Below, in pieces: positions 1 through 6,611 of a DNA stretch of 9,467 nt. The notes beneath the pieces are model-generated. The model did no database searches. It saw only the letters and a program-made list of their open reading frames with translations, and was not told where the DNA came from. Numbering within the stretch: position 1 is the first letter of the stretch; each line of letters starts with the position of its first letter. Made by a program: the position numbers and the translations under genes. Source of the stretch: Acidobacteria bacterium UBA823 (lineage in GTDB: Bacteria > Acidobacteriota > Vicinamibacteria > Vicinamibacterales > UBA823); NCBI GenBank assembly GCA_002296225.1, contig DBHR01000106.1, forward strand, positions 1 through 9,467, in the 5' to 3' direction.

Positions 1-1072
1 AAATTGCGGCCAGCATAAGTCCGAGCATTCCCGCTGGGAACTCGGTCACGATGAAGTGGGGCAGGATGCGGTCGGTTTGGACCCTTCCATCGAGGGTGAA
101 AGCTGAAACATCCCCCGGTGCGTAGCTGGTGTAGTACACCCAGAGCATCACGCCAATAAGCAGGAACAGGATGAACTGCGTGAAGATCACGATGCCGCTC
201 ACTACTAAAGCGGCTCTGGCGTCGCGCGGCGTACGACTGCAGAGGTAGCGCTGCACCATTAGCTGGTCGGTACCGTGAGTCGCGGTGGTTAGAAAAGCAC
301 CACCGATGACTCCGGACCAGAAGGTGTAGTCGCGAGAAAGGTTCCAGGTGAAGTCGAACACTTGGAACTTACCGGCTTCATTCGCGGCCTGGGACACCTC
401 GGCCCACCCACCTGGAATCCGGTCGAGGAGGATGAGTGCGGCCAACCCGGTGCCAATCAAGTAAACCCCAAGCTGAACAACGTCGGCCCAGATCACTGCT
501 GACATGCCACCGAGGAACGTGTAGGCGATGGTCACAATGGCTATGGCCAGCACGGATAGGGCTAGCAATGATGTTGTCGGTTCAAGTTGGGGAAGCCAGC
601 GCCCCGCTAACAGTTCTGTGCCAGGGATGACCAGTAGCAGCGCAGCCAAGACAAGTCCGGTGGCAAAGAGGCGAAAGCCATCGGCGAGGCTTCGGGTGAA
701 CAAAAACAGTGCCGAGGCGAGTCGGCGAACGTTGTTGCCAAAACGATGGCCGAGTATTTGATAAACGGTAAGGATCTCGCCCCGAAAATATGCCGGGATA
801 AAGAGAATGGTGACTGCGATTCGGCCGATGAGGTAACCAATGACGAGTTGGAGAAATGTTAAGTTGGCTCCGTAAGCGAAGCCAGGGACGCTGATAAGAC
901 TGACGGTGCTAGTTTCTGTAGCGACGATCGAGCCCATGATCGCCCACCACGGAATCCGTTGGCCTGAGATGAAGTAGTCGCGTACGTTACGTTGGGCACG
1001 GGAGAAGTAGGCGCCGAGAAGGACGGTCCCGAAGAGGTAGCCGGCGAGGACGGTGAGATCAATTACGCGCAT
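1..1072 (-). CDS. Sodium:solute symporter family transporter (SSS/SSF), C-terminus cut off by window edge
   Basis: Inner-membrane transporter expected to couple substrate uptake to inward sodium flow. I read 357 residues from an ATG at 1072; the frame is open to base 1, so the 3' end lies outside the window. The N-terminus MRVIDLTVLAGYLFGTVLLG is a first membrane helix, followed by the family hallmark stretch DYFISGQRIPWW, ATETSTVSLISVPGFAYG (residues about 32-68) and TFLQLVIGYLIGR. Further on are GTDQLMVQRYL (about residue 268) and TEFPAGMLGLMLAAI at the edge, both typical of SSF proteins. A TAG stop four codons upstream (1082-1084) limits the start; no strong ribosome-binding site is visible. 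It is the third gene after murQ and a secreted hydrolase, 52 bases downstream of the latter, so the substrate may be a cell-wall amino sugar such as MurNAc or anhydro-MurNAc. The family call is firm; the substrate is inference from context only. Confidence 0.95.
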   Translation of the reverse strand, partial: MRVIDLTVLAGYLFGTVLLGAYFSRAQRNVRDYFISGQRIPWWAIMGSIVATETSTVSLISVPGFAYGANLTFLQLVIGYLIGRIAVTILFIPAYFRGEILTVYQILGHRFGNNVRRLASALFLFTRSLADGFRLFATGLVLAALLLVIPGTELLAGRWLPQLEPTTSLLALSVLAIAIVTIAYTFLGGMSAVIWADVVQLGVYLIGTGLAALILLDRIPGGWAEVSQAANEAGKFQVFDFTWNLSRDYTFWSGVIGGAFLTTATHGTDQLMVQRYLCSRTPRDARAALVVSGIVIFTQFILFLLIGVMLWVYYTSYAPGDVSAFTLDGRVQTDRILPHFIVTEFPAGMLGLMLAAI

Positions 1073-1124
1073 CGGAGTCGTCTAGATCGTCCCCGCGGAC
1101 ACGCGTACCGTGAGGCAGGCAGGG

Positions 1125-2378
1125 CTATTGTGATTCCGGGGCGACGGCGTCCAAGCGGAAGGCGCCCCTGGAAACCTCTGCAAGATAATTAATCTCGTGC
1201 TGCGCTGGGTCGGTCAAGCTGTCGTATGAAAAGAGTGCCACGCCATCGACGCGTTGTCGGCGTGCCGCTTGAATGTTGTTGATAGTCTGGCTGGGCGAGA
1301 GGCGGTACGCGTCGATGCCGGCCCAGACCTTGCTTGACGTGGCAATTTCGCGAATGGTCGCGATCTGTGTTTCAAAGATATCGGTGTCCTGCGTGTAGCC
1401 GATTGGGCAGGCGACATCGAGGAGGTGACCATCGAGCCACGTTCGCCAGTCCTGCAGTCTGCGGGTTCGCGCGTCAAATTCGTCAGGAACGAGTGCGGCA
1501 CTGAACACCGCGGTCGGCCGCCTGGTTTTAACGACTGTACGTAATCGCATGAGGAGGGCCGTTAAACGAGAACGACGAAAGGCTGTCCACCGTTCGGGAT
1601 AGTGGTCGGCGTAGTCAAATGGCTGATTACTGGAATCCAATTGAGATCGCGCGGCGACGGACAGGCGAGGCCGAACGTCGGCGCGAAGCTCGTCCATCGC
1701 AGTCCGGCTGTAGTCGAAGATGTTGTCCGGATAATACAGGGAGTCAAGATGCACGCCATCGACAGGGTACTTAGCGACCAGATTGGCTAGCACCCCTGCA
1801 GTATAGGCGGTGGCTCCGGCTGTTAAAGGGGAGAGGTAAAGCCCTTTAACGATCTCTGCATGCTCGCGAGTCCATCGCAAGAGCGTGCCGAGATACGAAG
1901 GGTTTCCTGGTTGAAGTTTCGCTAACTGGTCGGCTAGGTTACGAGGGACCATAAGCCACTCGGGGTGGCGATAAACAATGTGATTCCTGGATGCGGGCAG
2001 GTTGGTAGCGGTTGTTACGAGGTTCACATTGATCCAGGCGTGGACGCGGAGGGTATTGGCATGCGCGCATGTGATGAGCGCTTGGAGGGCGTCGAAGATG
2101 GGCATCGACCGTGGGTCTTCCGGGCCCGTTGGTTCGACGCCGTCACGTAAATACGAGTCAGCATGCCCGCGCACTTCTACGAGGAGCGTATTAAATCCAT
2201 AGTCATGAGCGGTTTTGACGACTGCCTCGACCGTTGCAGGCGACGTGAGGGATGCGCGGGCAACCCAGAGAGCCCTAACCTCGTTAGCCTGCTGAGCGCT
2301 GACGTCGTTCGCCAGGATAAGTGCGCCAAGTAGCACCAAACCAGCTAAAGCGACGGTGAAGGGGTGTCGGACTGGCAC
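1125..2378 (-). CDS. Secreted glycoside hydrolase-like protein, GHL10/DUF187 family
   Basis: Protein of 417 residues with a GTG start and an N-terminal signal peptide (hydrophobic LAGLVLLGALILA, residues 11-23, then ending near VSAQQ at 26-30), so it should act outside the cytoplasm. The body is a predicted TIM-barrel-like hydrolase of the DUF187/GHL10 group: EVRALWVARASL (33-44), GFNTLLVEVRGHADSYL (61-77), RVHAWINVNLV (111-121), YPVDGVHLDSLYYPD (204-218) and a C-terminal WAGIDAYRLSP (352-362) with VDGVALFSYDSL (377-388) all fit. The Asp in DGVHLD is a likely active-site acid by analogy with related barrels. The exact substrate of this family is poorly defined; lying between murQ and a symporter, a role in cutting peptidoglycan-derived glycans is plausible but inferred. 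A GGAG (2396..2393) lies 14 bases before the GTG, rather far, so the start is less certain than the family. Confidence 0.9.
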   Translation of the reverse strand: MPVRHPFTVALAGLVLLGALILANDVSAQQANEVRALWVARASLTSPATVEAVVKTAHDYGFNTLLVEVRGHADSYLRDGVEPTGPEDPRSMPIFDALQALITCAHANTLRVHAWINVNLVTTATNLPASRNHIVYRHPEWLMVPRNLADQLAKLQPGNPSYLGTLLRWTREHAEIVKGLYLSPLTAGATAYTAGVLANLVAKYPVDGVHLDSLYYPDNIFDYSRTAMDELRADVRPRLSVAARSQLDSSNQPFDYADHYPERWTAFRRSRLTALLMRLRTVVKTRRPTAVFSAALVPDEFDARTRRLQDWRTWLDGHLLDVACPIGYTQDTDIFETQIATIREIATSSKVWAGIDAYRLSPSQTINNIQAARRQRVDGVALFSYDSLTDPAQHEINYLAEVSRGAFRLDAVAPESQ

Positions 2379-2406
2379 GGAGAGTTATGTCGCTCCGAAA
2401 CCTCCG

Positions 2407-2435
2407 ACTGTATAAGGGGGCTAGCGCAATGTCAA
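2407..2435 (-). promoter_or_regulatory. Candidate internal sigma70-type promoter for the GHL10 gene
   Basis: On the minus strand a perfect -35 element TTGACA (2435..2430) is followed after exactly 17 bases by TACAGT (2412..2407), four of six matches to the -10 consensus. Transcription would begin near 2400, about 22 bases before the GTG start of the hydrolase. The element sits in the 65-base gap after murQ, so it would let the hydrolase and symporter be expressed apart from murQ. It is a sequence match only. Confidence 0.4.
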
Positions 2436-2443
2436 TGCAGCTA

Positions 2444-3388
2444 TCAACTGTCGTCAAGAACGCGGCGGAGGTTGGGTTCGGCGTCCTCGTCAATGGCTAC
2501 GCGGACCGACCCGCGAGCTTTTTTTAGGCGCTTTACGGCCTCCATATACGCTTCGCCGGTCTTTTGCATGAGGATGGCCGCCTTAATGTTCCAATGCGCC
2601 TGGCGCAAGAGGGCATCGGCGGAATTGTAGTCGAGCCCAGTTACCAGGCCGAGGATCCGGCGAGCGCGGTCACGGTGCTTCTCTGACCCGGTTTGCACGT
2701 CGACCATGAGGTTTCCGTAGGTCTTGCCGAGCCTCACCATCGGTATGGTCGTTAGCATATTCAGCACCATTTTCGTGGCGGTACCGGCTTTGAGGCGGGT
2801 CGAGCCGGCAATGACCTCCGCGCCGACTTCGGGTGCGATCGTGACGTCCACGAACGTCTGCAGTTCGGTGCCGGGCCAGCATGTTACGAAGATCGTTGTT
2901 GCACCGCCTTTCCGAGCGCGTGTGAGGCCGCCACGGACGAACGGAGTCATTCCGCTAGCAGAGATTCCAATGAGCGCATCGCGCTTAGCCGGTTGAAACC
3001 GCGCAACGGCGCGGACCCCGCCTTCATAGCTGTCGTCGAACGCCTCTTTTGATTGAAAGAAGGCGCCACGCCCGCCGGCCATGATCGCCTGCACGAGTTT
3101 CGATGACGTGCCAAAGGTAGGTAGCATCTCGGCTGCCTCGAGTACGCCGAGCCGCCCGCTCGTCCCGGCGCCGACGAAGGCGAGTCGGCCACCCTTGCGG
3201 AGGGCTTCGGTGACAAGATCGACGGCAATGGTGATACGGCCTCGTTCGCGATGGATCGCGCTGACGACCTTCCGGTCTTCAGCGATCATGAGATCGACGA
3301 TGTCCGGGGTGGAAGCTTTATCGATTGCGAGACTAGCGGGGTTAATCGCTTCGGTTGGAAGGTCTTGCCACTTGGAACTAGAGGTCAT
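2444..3388 (-). CDS. murQ: N-acetylmuramic acid 6-phosphate etherase (MurQ)
   Basis: Cytoplasmic SIS-domain enzyme that cleaves the lactyl ether of MurNAc-6-phosphate to give GlcNAc-6-phosphate and D-lactate, a step of peptidoglycan recycling. The 314-residue length is close to the roughly 300 of the family. Signature motifs are clear: LPTEAINPAS near the N-terminus, FVGAGTSGRLGVLEAAE (71-87), GISASGMTPFV, EVIAGSTRLKAGTATKMVLN (a sugar-phosphate binding segment) and KTYGNLMVDV. Glu87 matches the catalytic Glu83 of the E. coli enzyme. The second catalytic glutamate (E. coli Glu114, in GAED) aligns with Asp118 here, within EAFDDSYEGG, a conservative but notable change. ATG start at 3388 with a good promoter upstream. 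It is the first gene of a minus-strand run with a secreted hydrolase and a symporter. No MurNAc PTS or kinase gene is visible, so the phosphorylated substrate must come from an enzyme encoded elsewhere or beyond the left edge. Confidence 0.95.
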   Translation of the reverse strand: MTSSSKWQDLPTEAINPASLAIDKASTPDIVDLMIAEDRKVVSAIHRERGRITIAVDLVTEALRKGGRLAFVGAGTSGRLGVLEAAEMLPTFGTSSKLVQAIMAGGRGAFFQSKEAFDDSYEGGVRAVARFQPAKRDALIGISASGMTPFVRGGLTRARKGGATTIFVTCWPGTELQTFVDVTIAPEVGAEVIAGSTRLKAGTATKMVLNMLTTIPMVRLGKTYGNLMVDVQTGSEKHRDRARRILGLVTGLDYNSADALLRQAHWNIKAAILMQKTGEAYMEAVKRLKKARGSVRVAIDEDAEPNLRRVLDDS

Positions 3389-3394
3389 AGCGAA

Positions 3395-3412
3395 CGATTA
3401 ATGGCGATTAAC
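3395..3412 (-). repeat. Tandem TTAATCG direct repeat at the murQ start region, possible operator
   Basis: On the minus strand TTAATCG occurs at 3411..3405 and again at 3401..3395, exactly ten bases (about one helical turn) apart, between the predicted murQ transcription start and its ATG at 3388. A third copy, extended to nine identical bases (GCGATTAAC against GTTAATCGC), lies in the opposite orientation inside the murQ coding region at 3341-3349. Position and phasing suit a repressor site, but the motif is short and no regulator gene is visible nearby. Confidence 0.35.
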
Positions 3413-3419
3413 CCGGCGA

Positions 3420-3448
3420 ATGCTATCGCTTGGCATGGCGCCTGTCAA
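3420..3448 (-). promoter_or_regulatory. Candidate sigma70-type promoter for murQ
   Basis: A perfect TTGACA (3448..3443) is separated by 17 bases from TAGCAT (3425..3420), which matches the -10 consensus at four of six positions including the key first A and last T. Transcription should start near 3413, leaving a leader of about 25 bases before the murQ ATG. The same -35 and spacing recur before the next gene. I found no equally good promoter facing the plus-strand sulfatase operon in the shared 3389-3609 gap. Confidence 0.55.
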
Positions 3449-3600
3449 TCGTGCACTGAAATAGGTGAAAGCGTATTGGCGCATGTTAGGCTGAGGCGCG
3501 CCGGATTCCCCAGTTTCGCCAGAGAGCAAGTGCCAGTGGTGAGGTCCGTCATGGTCAAACAGGGCAACGCAACGGACACTAATCCGCGGAAATGGAAAAT

Positions 3601-3604
3601 AGGA
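3601..3604 (+). promoter_or_regulatory. Ribosome-binding site of first sulfatase
   Basis: AGGA lies five bases before the ATG at 3610 and decides for that start over the ATG at 3592, which is preceded only by a weak GGA at too short a distance. Confidence 0.5.
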
Positions 3605-3609
3605 CCGTG

Positions 3610-5100
3610 ATGGAACAAGTGAAGCGCGGCGTTGTAAGTGCCAGCTGGCGTGGGGTTAGGGTGATGGTTTTGGCGGTCGCTGGAGGTCTCGCTTGCGGCG
3701 GGCTCGGGACGACAACCGAATCCAATGGCGATGGTTCGGGTCGACCGAATGTGATTTACATTTTAGCTGACGACTTAGGGTACGGAGATCTTGGCATTTA
3801 TGGGCAGAAATTGATTGCCACACCAAACCTTGATCGACTTGCAGCCGAGGGCATGATGTTTACCCAGCACTATGCCGGTTCGACGGTTTGCGCTCCGTCT
3901 CGCGCGTCGTTGATGTCGGGTTTACATACAGGTCATACCGTGATTCGAGGTAATCGGGAGGTTCAGCCGGAGGGCCAGCACCCGATACCGGACAGCCGGA
4001 TCACGTTGGCTGAACGCCTGAAGGATTTGGGTTACCGGACTGCTGGAATTGGTAAATGGGGTCTCGGTGCACCCGAGACTGAGGGCGTGCCGACGCGGCA
4101 GGGGTTTGATTATTTTTTTGGCTATAACGATCAGCGGGAGGCCCACTCTTACTACCCGGACCACTTGTGGCGGAACGAAGAACGGGTCGAGTTAAAGGGA
4201 AACCGAGCGGGGGGTCGGCGTACATATAGCCACGACCTCCTGGTCGACGACGTTCTACGGTTTATTCGGCAGGAAAAGGACGCTCCGTTTTTTCTGTACG
4301 TGCCGTTTACCATTCCCCACGCGGGGCTGGACGTGCCGGATGACTCGATGAAGCCTTATCTTGGCCGATTCGAGGAAGTGCCCTCGGAGGCGCAGGGGCG
4401 CTATATCTCGCAAATGACACCTCGCGCGGCGTTCGCTGGGATGATTTCGAGGCTTGACCGGGACGTCGGGCGCATCATCGGCCTCGTGGACGACCTAGGC
4501 CTGTCGGAGCGGACGCTGATCATCTTCACTAGTGACAACGGGCCCCATCAGGAAGGAGGAGCCGACCCAGAGTTCTTCGGGAGCAGCGGGGAATTGCGTG
4601 GCTTTAAACGTGACCTGTACGAGGGAGGCATCCGGGTGCCAATGATCGCACGTTGGCTTGGGACGGTGGCGGCGGGGACAGCGGCCGACCACGTGTCAGC
4701 ATTTTGGGACGTGACGCCGACGCTGCTAGAGTTAGCGGGTGCTCCCATGCTTCACAACCTTGACGGCCTGTCGTTCGCGCCAACGTTGCGAGGCGAAACG
4801 CAGGAGGCGCACGACTATCTCTATTGGGAGTTCCATCCTTCGTACTACCATGACCAGGTATGGAAGCAGGCGATTCGCCTGGGAGATTGGAAGGGCGTTC
4901 GGCTTAGCGGCCTGGAAGGGTTGGAAGGGTCGATTGAGCTATACGATTTAGCGAGGGACCCCTCAGAGAGGCGGGACGTTTCCGGCAATCATCCCGACGT
5001 GATCACCCAGATTGCCCGCCTAATGCGTGAGGCGCATACACCATCGGAGTTATTCCCGTTTCCTGGAGAGCGCCGTGAGGACTCTGACCCGGCTCGGTGA
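3610..5100 (+). CDS. Sulfatase (S1 / arylsulfatase A-like), exported, canonical active site
   Basis: Hydrolyses sulfate esters, probably on glycans, using a formylglycine made from the Cys of CAPSR. Numbering from the ATG at 3610 (496 residues): N-terminal positive region then VMVLAVAGGLACGG, a signal peptide with a lipoprotein-like Cys (the lipobox is imperfect); metal ligands in LADDLGYGD (Asp54, Asp55); VCAPSRASLMSG with the modified Cys94 and Arg98; GIGKWGLG with Lys149; VPFTIPHAG with His237; IFTSDNGPH with Asp309 and Asn310; GFKRDLYEGGIRVP with Lys333. AGGA at 3601-3604, five bases before ATG 3610, supports this start; an in-frame ATG at 3592 would add six residues but lacks a good ribosome-binding site. 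The segment GFDYFFGYNDQREAHSYYPDHLW divided around residue 170 is typical of a bacterial polysaccharide-sulfatase subgroup. First gene of a three-gene operon; the next gene begins inside its 3' end. Family certain, substrate unknown. Confidence 0.96.
   Translation: MEQVKRGVVSASWRGVRVMVLAVAGGLACGGLGTTTESNGDGSGRPNVIYILADDLGYGDLGIYGQKLIATPNLDRLAAEGMMFTQHYAGSTVCAPSRASLMSGLHTGHTVIRGNREVQPEGQHPIPDSRITLAERLKDLGYRTAGIGKWGLGAPETEGVPTRQGFDYFFGYNDQREAHSYYPDHLWRNEERVELKGNRAGGRRTYSHDLLVDDVLRFIRQEKDAPFFLYVPFTIPHAGLDVPDDSMKPYLGRFEEVPSEAQGRYISQMTPRAAFAGMISRLDRDVGRIIGLVDDLGLSERTLIIFTSDNGPHQEGGADPEFFGSSGELRGFKRDLYEGGIRVPMIARWLGTVAAGTAADHVSAFWDVTPTLLELAGAPMLHNLDGLSFAPTLRGETQEAHDYLYWEFHPSYYHDQVWKQAIRLGDWKGVRLSGLEGLEGSIELYDLARDPSERRDVSGNHPDVITQIARLMREAHTPSELFPFPGERREDSDPAR
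5065..5068 (+). promoter_or_regulatory. Ribosome-binding site of second sulfatase, inside the first sulfatase gene
   Basis: GGAG six bases before GTG 5075, within the last codons of the upstream gene. It favours this GTG over the more upstream ATG at 5027, which has no visible ribosome-binding site, and places a 26-base overlap between the two genes, consistent with translational coupling. Confidence 0.6.
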
Positions 5101-6610
5101 ACCACGCCGGCGTGCAAGTGTTGTGCTCGCCATTGGGGTGGCCCTGCTCTTGTTGTCGGGGGCTGGTTGCGTGCACCGTCAGGTGAACCAGGGCCCAGCG
5201 ACGGAACGGCCGAACATTTTCTGGGTTATTGCGGAGGATATGGGCCCGGAGTTGGGCGCTTACAATCATCCAGCAGTGGAGACCCCGAATCTTGATCGAC
5301 TCGCGGCGGAGGGTGTGCGGTATACCCGTGCGTTCACGACCGCGCCGGTTTGCTCGTCGAGCCGTTCGGCCTTCATGACGGGTATGTACCAGACGACGAT
5401 TGGTGCACACAACCACCGATCCCACCGAGAGGACGCCTACACACTACCGCACGGAGTGCGTGTTATTACTGACCGGCTCCGCGACCTTGGATATTTCACG
5501 GCCAACCTCGTGCATCTGACTGAGAATGATGAAGAGCCGTACTTCCGCGGTACCGGGAAGACCGATTGGAATTTTCACTACGATGGCCAGCCTTTCGATA
5601 CTGACCGGTGGAGTGAGCTGGTCTCAAGAGAGCCCTTCTATGCGCAGGTGAATTTCCCGGAGACGCATCGTGGACAGGAATGGGACTCGGCGCACGAGTA
5701 CATCACACGGCCAGCGGATCCGGCTGCGGTGCGCATGCCGCCGTATTATCCGGATCATCCTGAGGCTCGTGCTGACTGGGCGCAATATCTCAATGCAGTC
5801 ATGTCCCTAGATCAGAAAGTCGGATTCGTACTCGATCGACTTGAAGACGATGGGTTGGCGGACCGTACTGTGGTGATCTTCATGAGTGACCATGGACGGG
5901 CCATGGTGAGGGGGAAACAATGGCCCTACGACAGCGGCTTGCACGTGCCGCTGATCGTGCGGTGGCCCGAGGGCATCGCTGCGCCTGAAGGGTTCGAGGC
6001 TGGCACCGTGTCGGATCGCCTTGTTTCGGCGATCGACGTGTCAGCGACAACCTTGTCAATCGCGTCCGGCGGACCGCCCGCGGGAATGCAGGGACAGGTG
6101 TTCCTGGGTGTCCATGCCGACCCACCACGGGAGTATGTCTTCGGGGGACGGGATCGAGGGGACGAGACGGTCGATCGAATTCGCACGGTTAGAGACGCTC
6201 GCTATCGGTACATCAGGAACTATTACTCGGAGCAGGGGTTGTTGCAGCTTAATCGATACAAGGAGTTCAGCTACCCGATGATTCCACTCATGCGAGAGCT
6301 TGAGGCAGAGGGACGGCTCACGCCAATACAGGCGCAGTTGCTTGCGCCCACACGGCCGCGCGAGGAGCTCTACGACGTGGAGGTAGACCCGTACGAAACT
6401 GAGAATCTCGTGGACGACCCCTTGCGCGCTAAGGACCTGGGGCGATTGCGTGCAACGCTGGATACCTGGATCGTCGAATCGCAGGACCAAGGCCGAACCC
6501 CGGAATCGCTGGAGATTGTTGAGTATTGGGAGCGCCAAATGCGAGTGACCTACGATGCCCGGATTGCGTCGATGTTGGAACGCCGGAGTCGGCGACGTGA
6601 GGAGCGCTAG
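5075..6610 (+). CDS. Sulfatase-family protein (heparan N-sulfatase/SGSH-like), exported, non-canonical CSSSR motif
   Basis: Alkaline-phosphatase-superfamily sulfatase of 511 residues from the GTG at 5075; starting at ATG 5027 would give 527 but would push the signal peptide inward. The N-terminus has Arg-rich residues, then ASVVLAIGVALLLLSGAGC, a lipoprotein-like signal with Cys32. Sulfatase landmarks follow: RPNIFWVIAEDMGPELGAY (Glu54, Asp55 at the first metal site), ETPNLDRLAAEGVRYTRAF, APVCSSSRSAFMTGMYQT with Cys93 in the formylglycine position, GAHNHRSH (110-117), TGKTDWNF, NFPETHRG, and IFMSDHGRAM with Asp271 and His272. The C-terminal half has REELYDVEVDPYETENL and DQGRTPE, usual for this group. 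Compared with the standard C-x-P/A-x-R motif, the third position is Ser, and the standard Asp-Asp and Asp-Asn ligand pairs are Glu-Asp and Asp-His. It may be a specialised sulfatase/sulfamidase, a related phospho-ester enzyme or an inactive homologue. Overlaps the gene before it and is followed one base later by the phosphatase. Confidence 0.93.
   Translation: MRTLTRLGEPRRRASVVLAIGVALLLLSGAGCVHRQVNQGPATERPNIFWVIAEDMGPELGAYNHPAVETPNLDRLAAEGVRYTRAFTTAPVCSSSRSAFMTGMYQTTIGAHNHRSHREDAYTLPHGVRVITDRLRDLGYFTANLVHLTENDEEPYFRGTGKTDWNFHYDGQPFDTDRWSELVSREPFYAQVNFPETHRGQEWDSAHEYITRPADPAAVRMPPYYPDHPEARADWAQYLNAVMSLDQKVGFVLDRLEDDGLADRTVVIFMSDHGRAMVRGKQWPYDSGLHVPLIVRWPEGIAAPEGFEAGTVSDRLVSAIDVSATTLSIASGGPPAGMQGQVFLGVHADPPREYVFGGRDRGDETVDRIRTVRDARYRYIRNYYSEQGLLQLNRYKEFSYPMIPLMRELEAEGRLTPIQAQLLAPTRPREELYDVEVDPYETENLVDDPLRAKDLGRLRATLDTWIVESQDQGRTPESLEIVEYWERQMRVTYDARIASMLERRSRRREER
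6599..6604 (+). promoter_or_regulatory. Ribosome-binding site of PhoD-like phosphatase, inside the second sulfatase gene
   Basis: GAGGAG ends seven bases before GTG 6612 and lies in the last codons of the upstream sulfatase, whose TAG is at 6608-6610. This spacing is near ideal and selects GTG 6612 over the ATG at 6555. The start codon follows the stop with a single base between, an arrangement favouring stop-restart translation. Confidence 0.65.
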
Positions 6611-6611
6611 A

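Noticed and set aside
1088..1101. GTCCCCGCGGAC near-palindrome between the GHL10 and symporter genes
   Set aside because: Short, imperfect and GC-driven; no T-run for a terminator and no second copy to suggest an operator.
3401..3610. Small plus-strand open frame of 69 codons in the gap before the first sulfatase
   Set aside because: It has no ribosome-binding site, no recognisable motif and overlaps the murQ operator-like repeats and the sulfatase start; it reads as chance coding in GC-rich DNA.
5027..5074. ATG 5027 as the start of the second sulfatase
   Set aside because: No Shine-Dalgarno site precedes it, and it would add 16 residues ahead of the signal peptide; GTG 5075 has GGAG at six bases.
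5003..5425. Minus-strand open frame of 140 codons across the sulfatase junction
   Set aside because: Antisense to two well-supported genes and rich in Arg, His and Pro as expected for a shadow frame.
6555..6611. ATG 6555 as the start of the PhoD-like protein
   Set aside because: It would bury the Tat signal further from the N-terminus and has no good ribosome-binding site, whereas GTG 6612 has GAGGAG at seven bases.
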